A DNA stretch of 32,001 nt from DATKPE01 sp033854175 (GCA_033854175.1 JAWOKN010000155.1:1-32001), one strand, 5' to 3'. Shown: positions 23,544-32,001, counted from the first letter of the stretch. The notes: a model not told the origin generated them from the sequence alone. Numbers and translations are program-made.

Positions 23544-26500
23544 CTATTTATGTACCGGTAAGAGAAGATCATAGACATTTGGATCACCGGGGATTTTCTT
23601 GCCGCCCCCAATCCATTCCCCGGCTTCTCCCCCAACTGCACGAAATTCCCCGATTCCGGCGCCGCCATGATCATCCTGAGCACCAATGAGCACCGTATAT
23701 CTCCACGTGGAGTCGGGTACTCCGATGATCTCCGCCGGAATCGCGAAAGACACCGTTTTTGTCTGAATCGAACCGAGAGGATTTTTTTCATCCCCCGTGA
23801 CCGGACGATATTCGCAAAGGACATTCCCGCTGGTGTCCTCGACCCTTATTCCGCCCCCGACATAGATTATATCTTCATATGCATCCGAGGAGTCCAGGAT
23901 GTAGTTCGCATTCCGGCCCACAATCCGCTTTCCGGAGCCTGCTTTGCTGTCCTTATGAACCGCGATCGCCCCAAATGTCAGTTGGAAGCCATATTCTGGA
24001 TGCCAGCCCGGATTTGAAAGGTTCCGGAAACGGAGTACAAAAAAGACATTCTTCCCGTCTGACGATACTCTGAAATGTGTCAAATCCAGGCTTCCGGGTT
24101 GAAGATTCGGCGTGGTCGGATACGTATACGTTCCTGTACCGTTATCATCACCAGCCGGATCATCAGCCTCATAGAGCACCCTTGCCCCGGCACCGACAGT
24201 TTTAATTTCCTCGTCAGAGAGCATCCTGTGGGAAGGCATCCGCAATGCCCGTAAATCAGGACGAACTTCGGGGCGTGCAAGATGTATGGTGTTGGACTGG
24301 GAACGGTCAGATTCTGAATAGATTGGCTCCAATGTACGCACTCCTGTCGCGGTTTTTTCAGAGACTTTCTGCGAATCTATCAGGAGAGTGACTGGGAGGC
24401 CCGGTTGCAACACGAGGTGAGAAATCCGGTCATGCCCATGATCATATGGTAGTTCGATCGTTACATCCGTGCGGGGCGAGCCTCTTTTTGAGAAGAGTGC
24501 AACCTCACCCTTCCCGTTCTGGAGATAATATCGTGCTTCAATTGTATCTGCATCAATCGGAATTGTGCATTTCAATCGCGTCAGAGAGGCAGGAAAATGA
24601 GGCTGGAGCGTAAGTTTATGCGTGATCGCATTGACCCGGATCCCCGCGTATGACTGATATGCAACGCGGAGGAATTCCGCAAGGCTCCATGCCTGGAAAA
24701 ATGCTCCCGACAATCTCGGCTTAGACTCCCCGGGACGCGGTGCAGCGTCCATAAGCTCCGAAAGAGTTCCCACGGCGCCGCGGTCAAGTATCTGATCCAC
24801 CATGGAACGGGTGACATGAAAGGCAAGATCGGAATATCCGTAGTGGACAGCCGCATCGATCCAGCGCCCTGCAAGCCAGGTCCAGACAATTCCGTTATGA
24901 TAGGCTGCATCCTGAACATATGCCGGTTCAAAATGATGATAGGGATGAAAATCCGGATCGTCCTGCCACAAGGACGCCACACCATGTGGGTACACCAGGC
25001 GCTCGGTGACATGCTGAAAAATTTTCCAGCGGAGAAGAGGATCATTAACAATATCCATCGCAAAAAGTTGATTTGGTCGGAAACGAACATCACCCGATCC
25101 ATCGGCCCTGAGATGATCGTACAGGGCCTCCGAATCTCCTTCGACAAAATATTTATTGAAATTGGCACGCAAGGAATCAGCGACAGTACTCCACCGGGTG
25201 GCAGAAGCTGTATCGCCGAGAGACCGGGCAAATTCCGACCCTGTCCGCAGCTGGCTGTACCAAAGCGCCTGGATATCATTTGCCCTGGTACCGCGCGGAC
25301 TCCAGGGTCCGTCCGGTCCGACCGCGTCCATCCACGTTTCAGCGTCACCATGTGTCAAAAAATATTTATCATCGGCACGCTTCACCAGACTTCCCTCAAT
25401 TCCGAGCTTGACGGCTGGAAAGATTTCCCGCCGGAATGCGGTATCGCCGGCATAACGAACATAGTCTTCCGCGGCAAGCGTAAACCACGGCGTACCATCG
25501 GCAGTATTATAGGCGATCGAATTCGTCGTCACAAGATTCGGAATACGGCCATACGTCGGACTCTGCGGATCCTTATCCTGCCACGCCGCGAATGATTCCA
25601 GGATCTTTCTTGCGTCGCTAAAATCCCCCGTCACCAGCGTCGCACCCGGAAGAGAAATGAACGAGTCCCTCCCCCAGTAGTTGTCGAACCAGGGAAGTCC
25701 TGCAAAAATACCCTTCCTCAACTGATTCATGATCAACGCATCCATGGATATCTTCGCCCATTGGATCGCCCTGGTAAAACGCCCGTCGTCGGTCCGGAAA
25801 TAGGATGCATTGAGAAAATTTTCCATCCTGCGTTTTCTTCCCGCAACCCGGGTGAGGTAATGCACAGCCACATCACGCGCACGTTCCACTGTCTGGGAGA
25901 CGGAGTCCCCGGCGACGACGATAAACGTAATCCTGTCATGCCACGGTTGACCGTCAAAGCGCTCCGGGCCGTACCGCGGAGCCTCATCGATGGAATCAGG
26001 CACCATCCCGAGAGAGGTTATCAACGGCGCGGAGGTCACGCCAATCCAAACGGGGTAGTTCTCCTTTTCCGTTCGGGCCGGATGACGCTTTTTTGCAATC
26101 AGCATCACCTTGTTCCGCCATGTGATGAGATAATCGTCACGGGACCGCGAATCATCAAACAACGGTGAAAGAGTGACAATTGATCCCCGTACATTCTGCA
26201 GTTCGACCACAAGGGCATCGAGCGAGTCGAGCATCGTAAAATATTCCTGCACGCCATTGGTATAGGAACGGTGGAGCTGGTGTGGATAGACTTCCGCCAT
26301 GTTGACATCAGCTTTTTTCAGAGGTAAACCGTTGATGCTCACGCGATAATCGTCCATCATCTTCACCGACATGATATGCCATCCCTGCCAGCCGGAGCGA
26401 TGCTCTGCCTGAGTCTCTGTATAGTAATATCCCGCCTCTTTGTTGGTATAGGCAACTTCGCGGGAAGCGCCCGAAACCTTGATTTTCAGTTCATCCAGGG

Positions 26501-26573
26501 TTATACGGTCATGATGAATCCCGGGGATGGCAGAGGAGACGGCGATCAGAATGAAAAAGATGAACCTGGTCAT
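23544..26573 (-). CDS. Secreted glycogen-debranching-type glucosidase with glucodextranase C-type module
   Basis: This 1009-residue protein has a signal peptide (residues 1-18, RFIFFILIAVSSAIPG), so it acts outside the cytoplasm. Residues about 25-260 form an N-terminal beta-domain. Residues about 265-690 are an (alpha/alpha)6 barrel of the amylo-alpha-1,6-glucosidase/GDE-C type, marked by GIFAGLPWFDNYWGRDSF (residues 289-304), LVTTNSIAYNTADGTPWF, HGDAETWMDAVGPDGPWSPR (409-427; Asp410/Glu412/Asp416 are candidate acids) and AYHNGIVWTWLAGRW. A short beta-sandwich follows. The last 240 residues (YEADDPAGDDNGTGTYTYP onward to NVYDLLLP) match the glucodextranase C-terminal binding module. The likely role is hydrolysis of alpha-1,6 or alpha-1,4 glucan branches in the periplasm or outside. 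It is divergent from the YchF-like gene. The Shine-Dalgarno is poor. Confidence 0.88.
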   Translation of the reverse strand: MTRFIFFILIAVSSAIPGIHHDRITLDELKIKVSGASREVAYTNKEAGYYYTETQAEHRSGWQGWHIMSVKMMDDYRVSINGLPLKKADVNMAEVYPHQLHRSYTNGVQEYFTMLDSLDALVVELQNVRGSIVTLSPLFDDSRSRDDYLITWRNKVMLIAKKRHPARTEKENYPVWIGVTSAPLITSLGMVPDSIDEAPRYGPERFDGQPWHDRITFIVVAGDSVSQTVERARDVAVHYLTRVAGRKRRMENFLNASYFRTDDGRFTRAIQWAKISMDALIMNQLRKGIFAGLPWFDNYWGRDSFISLPGATLVTGDFSDARKILESFAAWQDKDPQSPTYGRIPNLVTTNSIAYNTADGTPWFTLAAEDYVRYAGDTAFRREIFPAVKLGIEGSLVKRADDKYFLTHGDAETWMDAVGPDGPWSPRGTRANDIQALWYSQLRTGSEFARSLGDTASATRWSTVADSLRANFNKYFVEGDSEALYDHLRADGSGDVRFRPNQLFAMDIVNDPLLRWKIFQHVTERLVYPHGVASLWQDDPDFHPYHHFEPAYVQDAAYHNGIVWTWLAGRWIDAAVHYGYSDLAFHVTRSMVDQILDRGAVGTLSELMDAAPRPGESKPRLSGAFFQAWSLAEFLRVAYQSYAGIRVNAITHKLTLQPHFPASLTRLKCTIPIDADTIEARYYLQNGKGEVALFSKRGSPRTDVTIELPYDHGHDRISHLVLQPGLPVTLLIDSQKVSEKTATGVRTLEPIYSESDRSQSNTIHLARPEVRPDLRALRMPSHRMLSDEEIKTVGAGARVLYEADDPAGDDNGTGTYTYPTTPNLQPGSLDLTHFRVSSDGKNVFFVLRFRNLSNPGWHPEYGFQLTFGAIAVHKDSKAGSGKRIVGRNANYILDSSDAYEDIIYVGGGIRVEDTSGNVLCEYRPVTGDEKNPLGSIQTKTVSFAIPAEIIGVPDSTWRYTVLIGAQDDHGGAGIGEFRAVGGEAGEWIGGGKKIPGDPNVYDLLLPVHK

Positions 26574-26606
26574 GATGGATTGTCATCGGAGATAGTTTAC
26601 GACCCA

Positions 26607-26614
26607 CGAAGATA
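26607..26614 (-). promoter_or_regulatory. Possible Bacteroidota-type -7 element of the glucosidase gene
   Basis: TATCTTCG on the minus strand, 34 bases before the ATG, resembles the TAnnTTTG -7 element of Bacteroidota sigma factors, with T-rich sequence around -33. It lies in the 141-bp divergent region shared with the YchF-like gene, which also holds the 10-bp palindrome TTTCCGGAAA (26622-26631). Confidence 0.25.
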
Positions 26615-26714
26615 CAATATTTTTCCGGAAAGAGGAAAAATGACCGTTGTTCCGAAAAATGGATAAATTTTCGTATTTTGATCAAACAAATTTTACCATT
26701 CTGAAAGTATCAGC

Positions 26715-27800
26715 ATGCAAATCGGTATCGTCGGACTCCCTTTTTCCGGAAAATCGACGCTTTTTCAAACAATTACAAAAATTCATCTCGATCACTCGGC
26801 TCTCACAAAAGCGGAGGCACACCACGCGATCGTCAAGGTTCCCGATGAGCGGCTGGTGAAATGCGCGGAGATTTTTTCACCCAAAAGTACGGTCTTCGCA
26901 GCCATCGAATTTGTCGATGTCGTCGGACTGAAAAAGGGGGAATCCGGTTCAACACAATTCACAACCAATTTCCTCTCGAATGTCAAGACCAACGATGCAC
27001 TGGTGCAGGTTGTACGGTTGTTCTCCGACAACACTGTCCCTCATCCCGACGGCTCGATTGACGCTCTCCGGGATATATCAGCATTTGAGACGGAATTCAT
27101 CCTTTCCGATCTCGCTATCCTTGAAACCCGGGTTGAACGGATAAAAAAACAGCTTCAGAAGAGTAATGACGAGGTGGGAAAAAGGGAACTGCCTGTCCTG
27201 GAAAAATGCATGGGGATCCTCCACACCGAAAAACCGTTACGCGAAGCAATCCTGACCAAGGAAGAACAACACATCCTGAAGACCTATCAGCTTCTCACCA
27301 TCAAACCGATGCTCATAGCCCTTAACCTGGATGAAACGCAGCTCCATGATGCAGGCCGTCAGATTGAATCGGTGAAACAGGCCAAAGGCGGCACGAGCAC
27401 GAAAATTCTCGCATTCTTCGGAAAGATCGAGATGGAAATGTCGGAGTTACCCGATCAGGAAGCGGAGGCATTCATGGCGGGATATGGCATCAGGGAATCG
27501 GCCCTGAGCTCCCTCATCAGGGAGTCATACGATCTTCTCGGACTTCAGTCGTTCTTCACGGTGGGCGAAGATGAATGCAGGGCATGGACAATAAAAAAAG
27601 GGATGACCGCACAGGAAGCCGCCGGGGTGATTCATTCCGACTTTGTCCAGAAATTCATCCGCGCGGAAGTCGTTCATTATGACGACTTCATCCGAAGCGG
27701 CGGATCGTTTCCAAAGGTCAAAGAGCAGGGTTTATGGCGGCTGGAGGGAAAAGAGTACGTTGTGCATGAAGGGGACATCATCGCCATCCGCCACAGCTAA
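26715..27800 (+). CDS. Divergent YchF/OLA1-family P-loop NTPase with TGS domain
   Basis: This 361-residue protein has the length and domain order of YchF. The G domain comes first, with P-loop GLPFSGKST (residues 7-15; usual YchF is GLPNVGKST) and FVDVVGLKKGES (usual FVDIAGLVKGAS). A helical coiled insert follows (ETRVERIKKQLQKSNDEVGK). A NLDE motif in LIALNLDET stands where YchF has NVNE, the change from NKxD that favours ATP over GTP. A well-kept TGS domain closes it (FFTVGEDECRAWTIKKG, AAGVIHSDFVQKFIRAEV, GKEYVVHEGDIIAIR). The KGEGLGNQF segment after the G3 loop is replaced by STQFTTNF. YchF binds ribosomes and responds to stress; this divergent copy may be a second paralogue rather than the house-keeping one. 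It is divergent from the glucosidase and convergent with the phosphatase gene. Confidence 0.85.
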   Translation: MQIGIVGLPFSGKSTLFQTITKIHLDHSALTKAEAHHAIVKVPDERLVKCAEIFSPKSTVFAAIEFVDVVGLKKGESGSTQFTTNFLSNVKTNDALVQVVRLFSDNTVPHPDGSIDALRDISAFETEFILSDLAILETRVERIKKQLQKSNDEVGKRELPVLEKCMGILHTEKPLREAILTKEEQHILKTYQLLTIKPMLIALNLDETQLHDAGRQIESVKQAKGGTSTKILAFFGKIEMEMSELPDQEAEAFMAGYGIRESALSSLIRESYDLLGLQSFFTVGEDECRAWTIKKGMTAQEAAGVIHSDFVQKFIRAEVVHYDDFIRSGGSFPKVKEQGLWRLEGKEYVVHEGDIIAIRHS

Positions 27801-27823
27801 GCGAGATGCCCCATCGCGGTTCA

Positions 27824-28942
27824 TCATTCGCGTTTCAGGATAACTACCGAGAGGTCATCGAAAATCCGCGCTTCCCCGATAAATCCGTCGACATCCCGTA
27901 CAATTCTTTCCCCTATCTCCGGGGCGGAAAGATCACGGGCTGAGGAAAGCACCTGCCGGACCCTTTGGATACCGTAAAATTCATCGCGCTCGTTCTTCGC
28001 ATCCGTCAATCCATCGGAATACACGACGACAATCTCGCCCGGAGCTATCGTCTCTTCCCGTTCGTGGTACTCAACAGATTCCTTCAGGCCTATTGCCGGA
28101 TCACCCTTCGGTAACTCCTCAATCTTTTCCCCGCGGAGAATCAGCGGAGGGAGATGGCCTGCATTCAGGAGCCGGATTTTCCCGATCTCCGATATCATCT
28201 CGATGTAAACGAAGGATGCGAACATACTCCTGATGCCGTCACGGCAAAAAATATGATTTACACGGGCTCCAAGGGTCGCCAGCATTGACGTATCAGGGGC
28301 CAGCGCCCTCAATGTGGCCTGAAGCTTCGCTGTCAATAAAGCGGCCTTTAATCCCTTTCCCGCCACATCAGCAAGTGTGATCCCGAACCGGCGTTCACCG
28401 AGCGGAAGAAAATCAACCAGATCACCGCCGACCTCATTTGCTGTACGGGTGAACAACCAGAGCGACCAGCCGGGAACAGCAGGGCTTGGATCGGGCATCA
28501 GCTCGGCCTGTATCGCCCGACCCGCCTCGAGCTCATCCCGTGCAATCAGTTTATCCTTCAGCTCGAGCATAAGGACAAACAACAGTACCGCTCCGCCGAC
28601 CAAAGCCAGATCATTGGTTTGAATCTGCACCCTGTCGTTTTTATCCTGATAGTGAACGGAGTTCGCAAATATCAGCATCGCGAGACCGATAACAACGAGC
28701 AAGCGGCGGGTCGGTGTAAGCTTCAGAAAGAGAGTCTTCAACAGCCACCAGACGGTGTAGAACCAGCGTTTGATTCGTCGCATCCTCGCAAGCCGCTGCT
28801 TCCTCTCGTCATCGAGGAAGAATTCCCTCACTTCACGGGAATCGCGCTTGATCGTACGGAAAAAATCACCGCGGCGGATATCCTCGCGTAAAATCTTCCC
28901 CAACCCGGGATTTTTCGTGGCTTGTGATGTCGTACTGCTCAT
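27824..28942 (-). CDS. RsbU/SpoIIE-type PP2C serine phosphatase, membrane-anchored
   Basis: This protein has 372 residues from the ATG at 28942. A GTG at 28993 would add 17 residues, and neither start has a good Shine-Dalgarno. The N-terminal 80 residues are basic and helical (LARMRRIKRWFYTVWWLLK). Two transmembrane helices follow (about 83-100 and 113-130) and then a cytoplasmic PP2C-type domain (about 150-372). The metal-binding acids are visible in EVGGDLVDF, ADVAGKGLKAALLTAKLQA, VVYSDGLTDAKNE and FDDLSVVILK. Such phosphatases dephosphorylate STAS-type anti-anti-sigma proteins and so switch stress regulons on; no RsbV, RsbW or STAS gene lies in this window. The gene is 154 bp downstream of glgA and 23 bp from the convergent YchF-like gene. 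Confidence 0.88.
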   Translation of the reverse strand: MSSTTSQATKNPGLGKILREDIRRGDFFRTIKRDSREVREFFLDDERKQRLARMRRIKRWFYTVWWLLKTLFLKLTPTRRLLVVIGLAMLIFANSVHYQDKNDRVQIQTNDLALVGGAVLLFVLMLELKDKLIARDELEAGRAIQAELMPDPSPAVPGWSLWLFTRTANEVGGDLVDFLPLGERRFGITLADVAGKGLKAALLTAKLQATLRALAPDTSMLATLGARVNHIFCRDGIRSMFASFVYIEMISEIGKIRLLNAGHLPPLILRGEKIEELPKGDPAIGLKESVEYHEREETIAPGEIVVVYSDGLTDAKNERDEFYGIQRVRQVLSSARDLSAPEIGERIVRDVDGFIGEARIFDDLSVVILKRE

Positions 28943-29097
28943 TTTTTTTAAGCCAGAATGCGGCTTCCCCTTGTATGTATACGGTTGAATCACGGCAATG
29001 TTGCCAAGGCGGAAAATCTAAGAATGGCGAACCCTCAGCCTGCTCGTTCAACCATGATGCAGTGCCGCACTGACCCCCACCCGCAGCACGTGCCGTC

Positions 29098-30654
29098 TTA
29101 CGAATAAAGAAGGGTACTATACTGCTGTGCGCTCTTTTCCCAGGTAAAACGGGCATCAGTCGCCGCCCGGCAGATTTTCTGCCATAGGGTAGGATTTTCT
29201 GCCGCTGTCCGCACCGCCCGTAGGGTCGATGCGGTAAAATTATCCACCTGTTCCTCGAGCGTCGCCCCCGAGAACTGAAATCCGTTAACGCCATCGATGA
29301 CGGTATCTTTCAGTCCGCCGACTGCGTGAACTACACACGGTTGTCCATCCCGCATGGCGATCATCTGCCCAATACCGCATGGTTCGAAGGAACTCGGCAT
29401 CATATAGATCGTTCCATTTTTATAAAGCGCGCTGGAAATACGATCCGAATATATATTGATAAAAATAAACCTCCGGCACCGTTCAACCAGTTCCTTCAGT
29501 TTCATCTCGTAATCGGTTGTCCCCGCCCCGATAAAAATATAGAGACCATGATACCTATCGAGAAAAGAGCAAATTTCCTCGATAGCCAGCTTCCCGCGGG
29601 AACTTTTTTCAAAGAGCAGTCTAACCTTCTGCTCAACAACCCGGGTGACACTCGTCAGAAGGATGGACGGGCTGAGATCACGAAGAGATCCGATGCGGTG
29701 GTAAACAACTGCGTGAAACTTATCCCCGCTCAGAAGGGGACGCAGCTCTTCTTCCATGATATCGCAGAGTTGCGGCCATGACAACCGGGAGCGGGCATTC
29801 TCCTGCGGGTATTCCGCGCCATTGAGGATTCCGAAGAGCCGATGGGCGGCATGCGCCTCTTGCAGGAGCGGTTCAAGACCTTCACCACCATAAAAACCTA
29901 CCGTATGATCACTCGGCTGTAAAATTTCTGACGCATACGAGGGCGACACGGTGTTCAACTTATCGGCGAACCTGATACCGACCGCCATCGGCGTATAGGT
30001 CGGTTCCTTGAAGCGCGGATCCTTCCATCCGGACACCCATGAGGCATCCCGAAACAATTCCGGAAACCATTGCTCAACTGTGGCCTGCGGTCCCATCATC
30101 GGGCGGGATCCCTGGATTGCAAGATTATGAACGGTAAAGACCGTTTTAAAAGCGGCGAGATGTCTGAACTCGGGATGAAGCTTTTGCAAGAGGAGCAATG
30201 TCGCAGAATGCCAGTCATGTAAATGAACGATGGTACCCCGAGCTGTCCCCTGCAGGTATTTACCGATTGCCGAACAGAATAAAGCATATTTTGTTGCATC
30301 ACGCGCAAATGTCTGACCCGGAGGGTCATTACAGTACAGTGGTTCGCCCCGAATATCCTGATGCTCCATGACGAGGTGACGTACACCATCAACTGTTTTC
30401 CTGGGTGTTACCTCATAAAAATCGCCTGTTTGTGTTTTCCCGTAAAATGGAAATTGGACCGATGTCAACAGCCGCGACGGATTATCCTTATGCAGAAATC
30501 CGTAGGAAGGAATTATAACCGTCGTGTTCCAACCGAGCGATGCCAGTGCTGCGGGTAAATCGCGGACAACATCCCCGACACCGCCCACTTTCCCACCCTT
30601 TAATGCATCGTTTTCCGATGCGATCATAATGATATGCCGGTGATCTTCATTCAT
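29098..30654 (-). CDS. glgA: Glycogen synthase, ADP-glucose type (GT5)
   Basis: This 518-residue enzyme transfers glucose from ADP-glucose to the non-reducing end of growing alpha-1,4-glucan in the cytoplasm. The N-terminal GT-B half shows KVGGVGDVVRDLPAAL (residues 22-37, counterpart of the K-x-G-G-L nucleotide-binding motif), HLHDWHSATLLL, FTVHNLAIQG and LNTVSPSYASEI. The C-terminal half shows SSFEPCGIGQMIAMRDGQ (residues 421-438, the E-x7-E type catalytic region) and AVGGLKDTVIDGVNGFQF. Some segments differ from Escherichia coli-type GlgA: NGAEYPQEN stands where NGID and a Trp-rich loop are usual, and VTRVVEQKVRLLFE replaces SRLTxQKG. The ATG at 30654 is 59 bases after the glgC stop, so the two genes form an operon. 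The role is firm; substrate use is inferred from glgC. Confidence 0.9.
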   Translation of the reverse strand: MNEDHRHIIMIASENDALKGGKVGGVGDVVRDLPAALASLGWNTTVIIPSYGFLHKDNPSRLLTSVQFPFYGKTQTGDFYEVTPRKTVDGVRHLVMEHQDIRGEPLYCNDPPGQTFARDATKYALFCSAIGKYLQGTARGTIVHLHDWHSATLLLLQKLHPEFRHLAAFKTVFTVHNLAIQGSRPMMGPQATVEQWFPELFRDASWVSGWKDPRFKEPTYTPMAVGIRFADKLNTVSPSYASEILQPSDHTVGFYGGEGLEPLLQEAHAAHRLFGILNGAEYPQENARSRLSWPQLCDIMEEELRPLLSGDKFHAVVYHRIGSLRDLSPSILLTSVTRVVEQKVRLLFEKSSRGKLAIEEICSFLDRYHGLYIFIGAGTTDYEMKLKELVERCRRFIFINIYSDRISSALYKNGTIYMMPSSFEPCGIGQMIAMRDGQPCVVHAVGGLKDTVIDGVNGFQFSGATLEEQVDNFTASTLRAVRTAAENPTLWQKICRAATDARFTWEKSAQQYSTLLYS

Positions 30655-30713
30655 AACTGTTTCATGTTGAATATTCCTCGATGAAAAAAAACCTTCCTGA
30701 TCACACTAATGGA

Positions 30714-32001
30714 TCAAATGATGGTATCATCAGGAATCACCTTGCCCTTAATGACGACCACGATTCCGCCCCTGATCCAGTATCCCTCGTTTTCCCTCTC
30801 AACATTCTGAATTTTATCCTTGTTCATGATCTGCACGTTTCTGCCAATGCGGGCATTTTTATCGACAATGGCATTCCGGATGACCGAATTCGCGCCAATG
30901 CCCACTGGGGGTCTGCCTGAGGCAAGATCCGCAGCCCGCTCCGAATCAGACTGATTGGAATCTGCCCCCATCAGGAGAGAATTTTCGATCACACAATCCT
31001 CTTCGAGCCGTGTACGAATCCCGATAATGGAATTACTCACCCTGCTGCCTTTGATAATGCAGCCATCACACACCATCGATTCCCTTATCTCCGTACGAAG
31101 GATTTTACTCGGCGGAAGGAACCTGGGGCGAGTATAGATCGGAAAATCGACGTCATAAAAGCTAAAGTCCGGCTTGGGCTGTTTCACAAGCGCAAGATTG
31201 GCCCGGTAGAAGGATTCAATAGTACCGATATCCTCCCAGTATCCCCTGAAGACGTAGGCCTGAACGTTATACCCATTAATAGCAGCCGGTATGACATCCT
31301 TCCCAAAATCGGTTTGTGACTGATCCCGCTGCAGCATGTCAAGCAGGACTTCGCGTTTGAACGCATAGATCCCCATTGATGCGAGATAGGGTGCCTGGGC
31401 TGCGCTGCCGGGGTCCAAACCGAATCGTGCAGTGTCGACTTTCATCGCCAGAAGCCGCTCTCCGGTCGGTTTTTCCCGGAATTCAACGACCCGTCCCCCG
31501 TCGTTTGTTTTCATTAAGCCGAAACTCGAAGCATGACTTTCATGCACAGGAATGACGGATATCGTGGCATCGGCGTTCGTTCTCCGGTGATGCTCGATGA
31601 ACGATCTATAATCCATACGGTAGAGATGATCACCCGAAAGAACCAGATAATCGCGTACAGGCCATGGATCCATCACCCACAGAGTCTTGCGCACCGCATC
31701 CGCCGTCCCCTGGAACCAGTCAGGACTCTGGGGAGTCTGCTGTGCTGCGAGAACGTCGACAAACCCCTTGATGAATGGATAGAAACGATAGGTGTTTGCG
31801 ATATGCTGATTGAGGGAAGCCGAATTGAACTGCGTCAGAACGAAGATCTTCAGAACCCCGGAATTAATGCAATTACTTACGGGGATATCTATCAGGCGAT
31901 ATTTCCCGGCAAGCGGTAGCGCGGGCTTCGCCCGGAGTTTCGTAAGCGGATACAACCGCTCACCCCGCCCCCCGCCCAAGATAATCGACAGAACTTCATG
32001 C
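30714..32001 (-). CDS. glgC: Glucose-1-phosphate adenylyltransferase, N-terminus cut by window edge
   Basis: About 429 residues are visible; the frame continues past 32001 (HEVLSIILGGGRGERLYPL at its start), and probably only a few residues are missing. The enzyme makes ADP-glucose from glucose-1-phosphate and ATP, the committed step of bacterial glycogen synthesis. Motifs seen are LGGGRGERLYPLT (nucleotide loop), AKPALPLAGKYRLIDIPVSN, WFQGTADAVRKTL, LSGDHLYRMDY (metal-binding Asp), VEFREKPTG, ASMGIYAFKREVL (sugar-phosphate region) and WEDIGTIESFYRANL. A C-terminal left-handed beta-helix (VSNSIIGIRTRLEED, GANSVIRNAIVDKNARIG) follows, used in oligomerisation and allostery. It is the first visible gene of the glgC-glgA operon. 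Confidence 0.95.
   Translation of the reverse strand, partial: HEVLSIILGGGRGERLYPLTKLRAKPALPLAGKYRLIDIPVSNCINSGVLKIFVLTQFNSASLNQHIANTYRFYPFIKGFVDVLAAQQTPQSPDWFQGTADAVRKTLWVMDPWPVRDYLVLSGDHLYRMDYRSFIEHHRRTNADATISVIPVHESHASSFGLMKTNDGGRVVEFREKPTGERLLAMKVDTARFGLDPGSAAQAPYLASMGIYAFKREVLLDMLQRDQSQTDFGKDVIPAAINGYNVQAYVFRGYWEDIGTIESFYRANLALVKQPKPDFSFYDVDFPIYTRPRFLPPSKILRTEIRESMVCDGCIIKGSRVSNSIIGIRTRLEEDCVIENSLLMGADSNQSDSERAADLASGRPPVGIGANSVIRNAIVDKNARIGRNVQIMNKDKIQNVERENEGYWIRGGIVVVIKGKVIPDDTII

Noticed and set aside
24816..25595. A 259-codon plus-strand frame antisense to the secreted glucosidase
   Set aside because: Its length comes from the G+C bias of the opposite strand. It has no domain, and the minus-strand protein is unmistakable.
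27801..27823. Possible bidirectional terminator between the convergent YchF-like and phosphatase genes
   Set aside because: The 23-base gap holds only an imperfect GCGA/TCGC stem and no T-run.
29050..29097. Small inverted repeat CAGTGC-C-GCACTG near the glgA stop
   Set aside because: The perfect form leaves a one-base loop, and no terminator-like T-run follows.

Overview
The window is chromosomal bacterial DNA of moderate G+C, densely coded, with no rRNA, tRNA, CRISPR array, insertion sequence, integrase or phage gene that I could recognise. The gene content fits a Gram-negative, free-living heterotroph. It includes large secreted sortilin-like beta-propellers, ECF sigma factors with membrane partners, HEAT-repeat exported proteins, a Tat-exported class V aminotransferase, a TIGR03118-type lipoprotein and a LiaF-like membrane protein. 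The mix resembles the Bacteroidota/Ignavibacteriota/Chlorobiota (FCB) neighbourhood or a related candidate phylum. This assignment is inference from protein families, not from a marker gene. Most genes use ATG with a purine-rich Shine-Dalgarno, but two clear GTG starts and one likely TTG start occur.

Layout. 1-2117 (minus) is the N-terminal two thirds of a sortilin/BNR-repeat secreted protein cut by the window edge. 2282-2794 (minus) is a small secreted lipocalin-like protein. 3064-7208 (minus) is a tight four-gene operon: ECF sigma factor, zinc-finger transmembrane anti-sigma factor, exported TPR+HEAT protein and a second exported HEAT protein. 7349-7924 (minus) is a DinB/DUF1572-type metalloprotein. 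8028-10473 (minus) is an ABC-2 ATPase/permease pair, preceded by a Tat-signal PLP enzyme (10586-11866). Divergent from it, 12137-14946 (plus) holds a second ECF sigma factor, a two-helix membrane protein typical of its neighbourhood, an HtrA-like serine protease without a signal peptide, and a 1-Cys peroxiredoxin with its own sigma70-like promoter.

14959-19648 (minus) is a three-gene run: a 1057-residue sortilin-like propeller with a good promoter upstream, a small secreted beta-rich protein, and a secreted proline-iminopeptidase-like hydrolase. 19839-23147 (minus) carries a small Rho-N/SAP-like coiled-coil protein, a LiaF-like membrane protein, a helical-repeat protein and a TIGR03118 lipoprotein followed by a strong 12-bp hairpin. 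23544-26573 (minus) is a secreted glycogen-debranching-type glucosidase with a glucodextranase-type C-terminal module. It is divergent from a sequence-divergent YchF-family P-loop NTPase (26715-27800, plus). 27824-28942 (minus) is an RsbU/SpoIIE-type phosphatase. 29098 to the right edge (minus) is glgC-glgA, the ADP-glucose route to glycogen, with glgC cut by the window.

How they work together. Two separate ECF sigma modules, a PP2C-type phosphatase and a LiaF-like protein point to strong investment in envelope and stress signalling. The right third is centred on alpha-glucan storage (glgC, glgA) and extracytoplasmic alpha-glucan breakdown. I did not find a single unmistakable new system. The best candidates for one are the sigma/anti-sigma/double-HEAT operon and the sigma/two-helix protein/protease/peroxiredoxin run.
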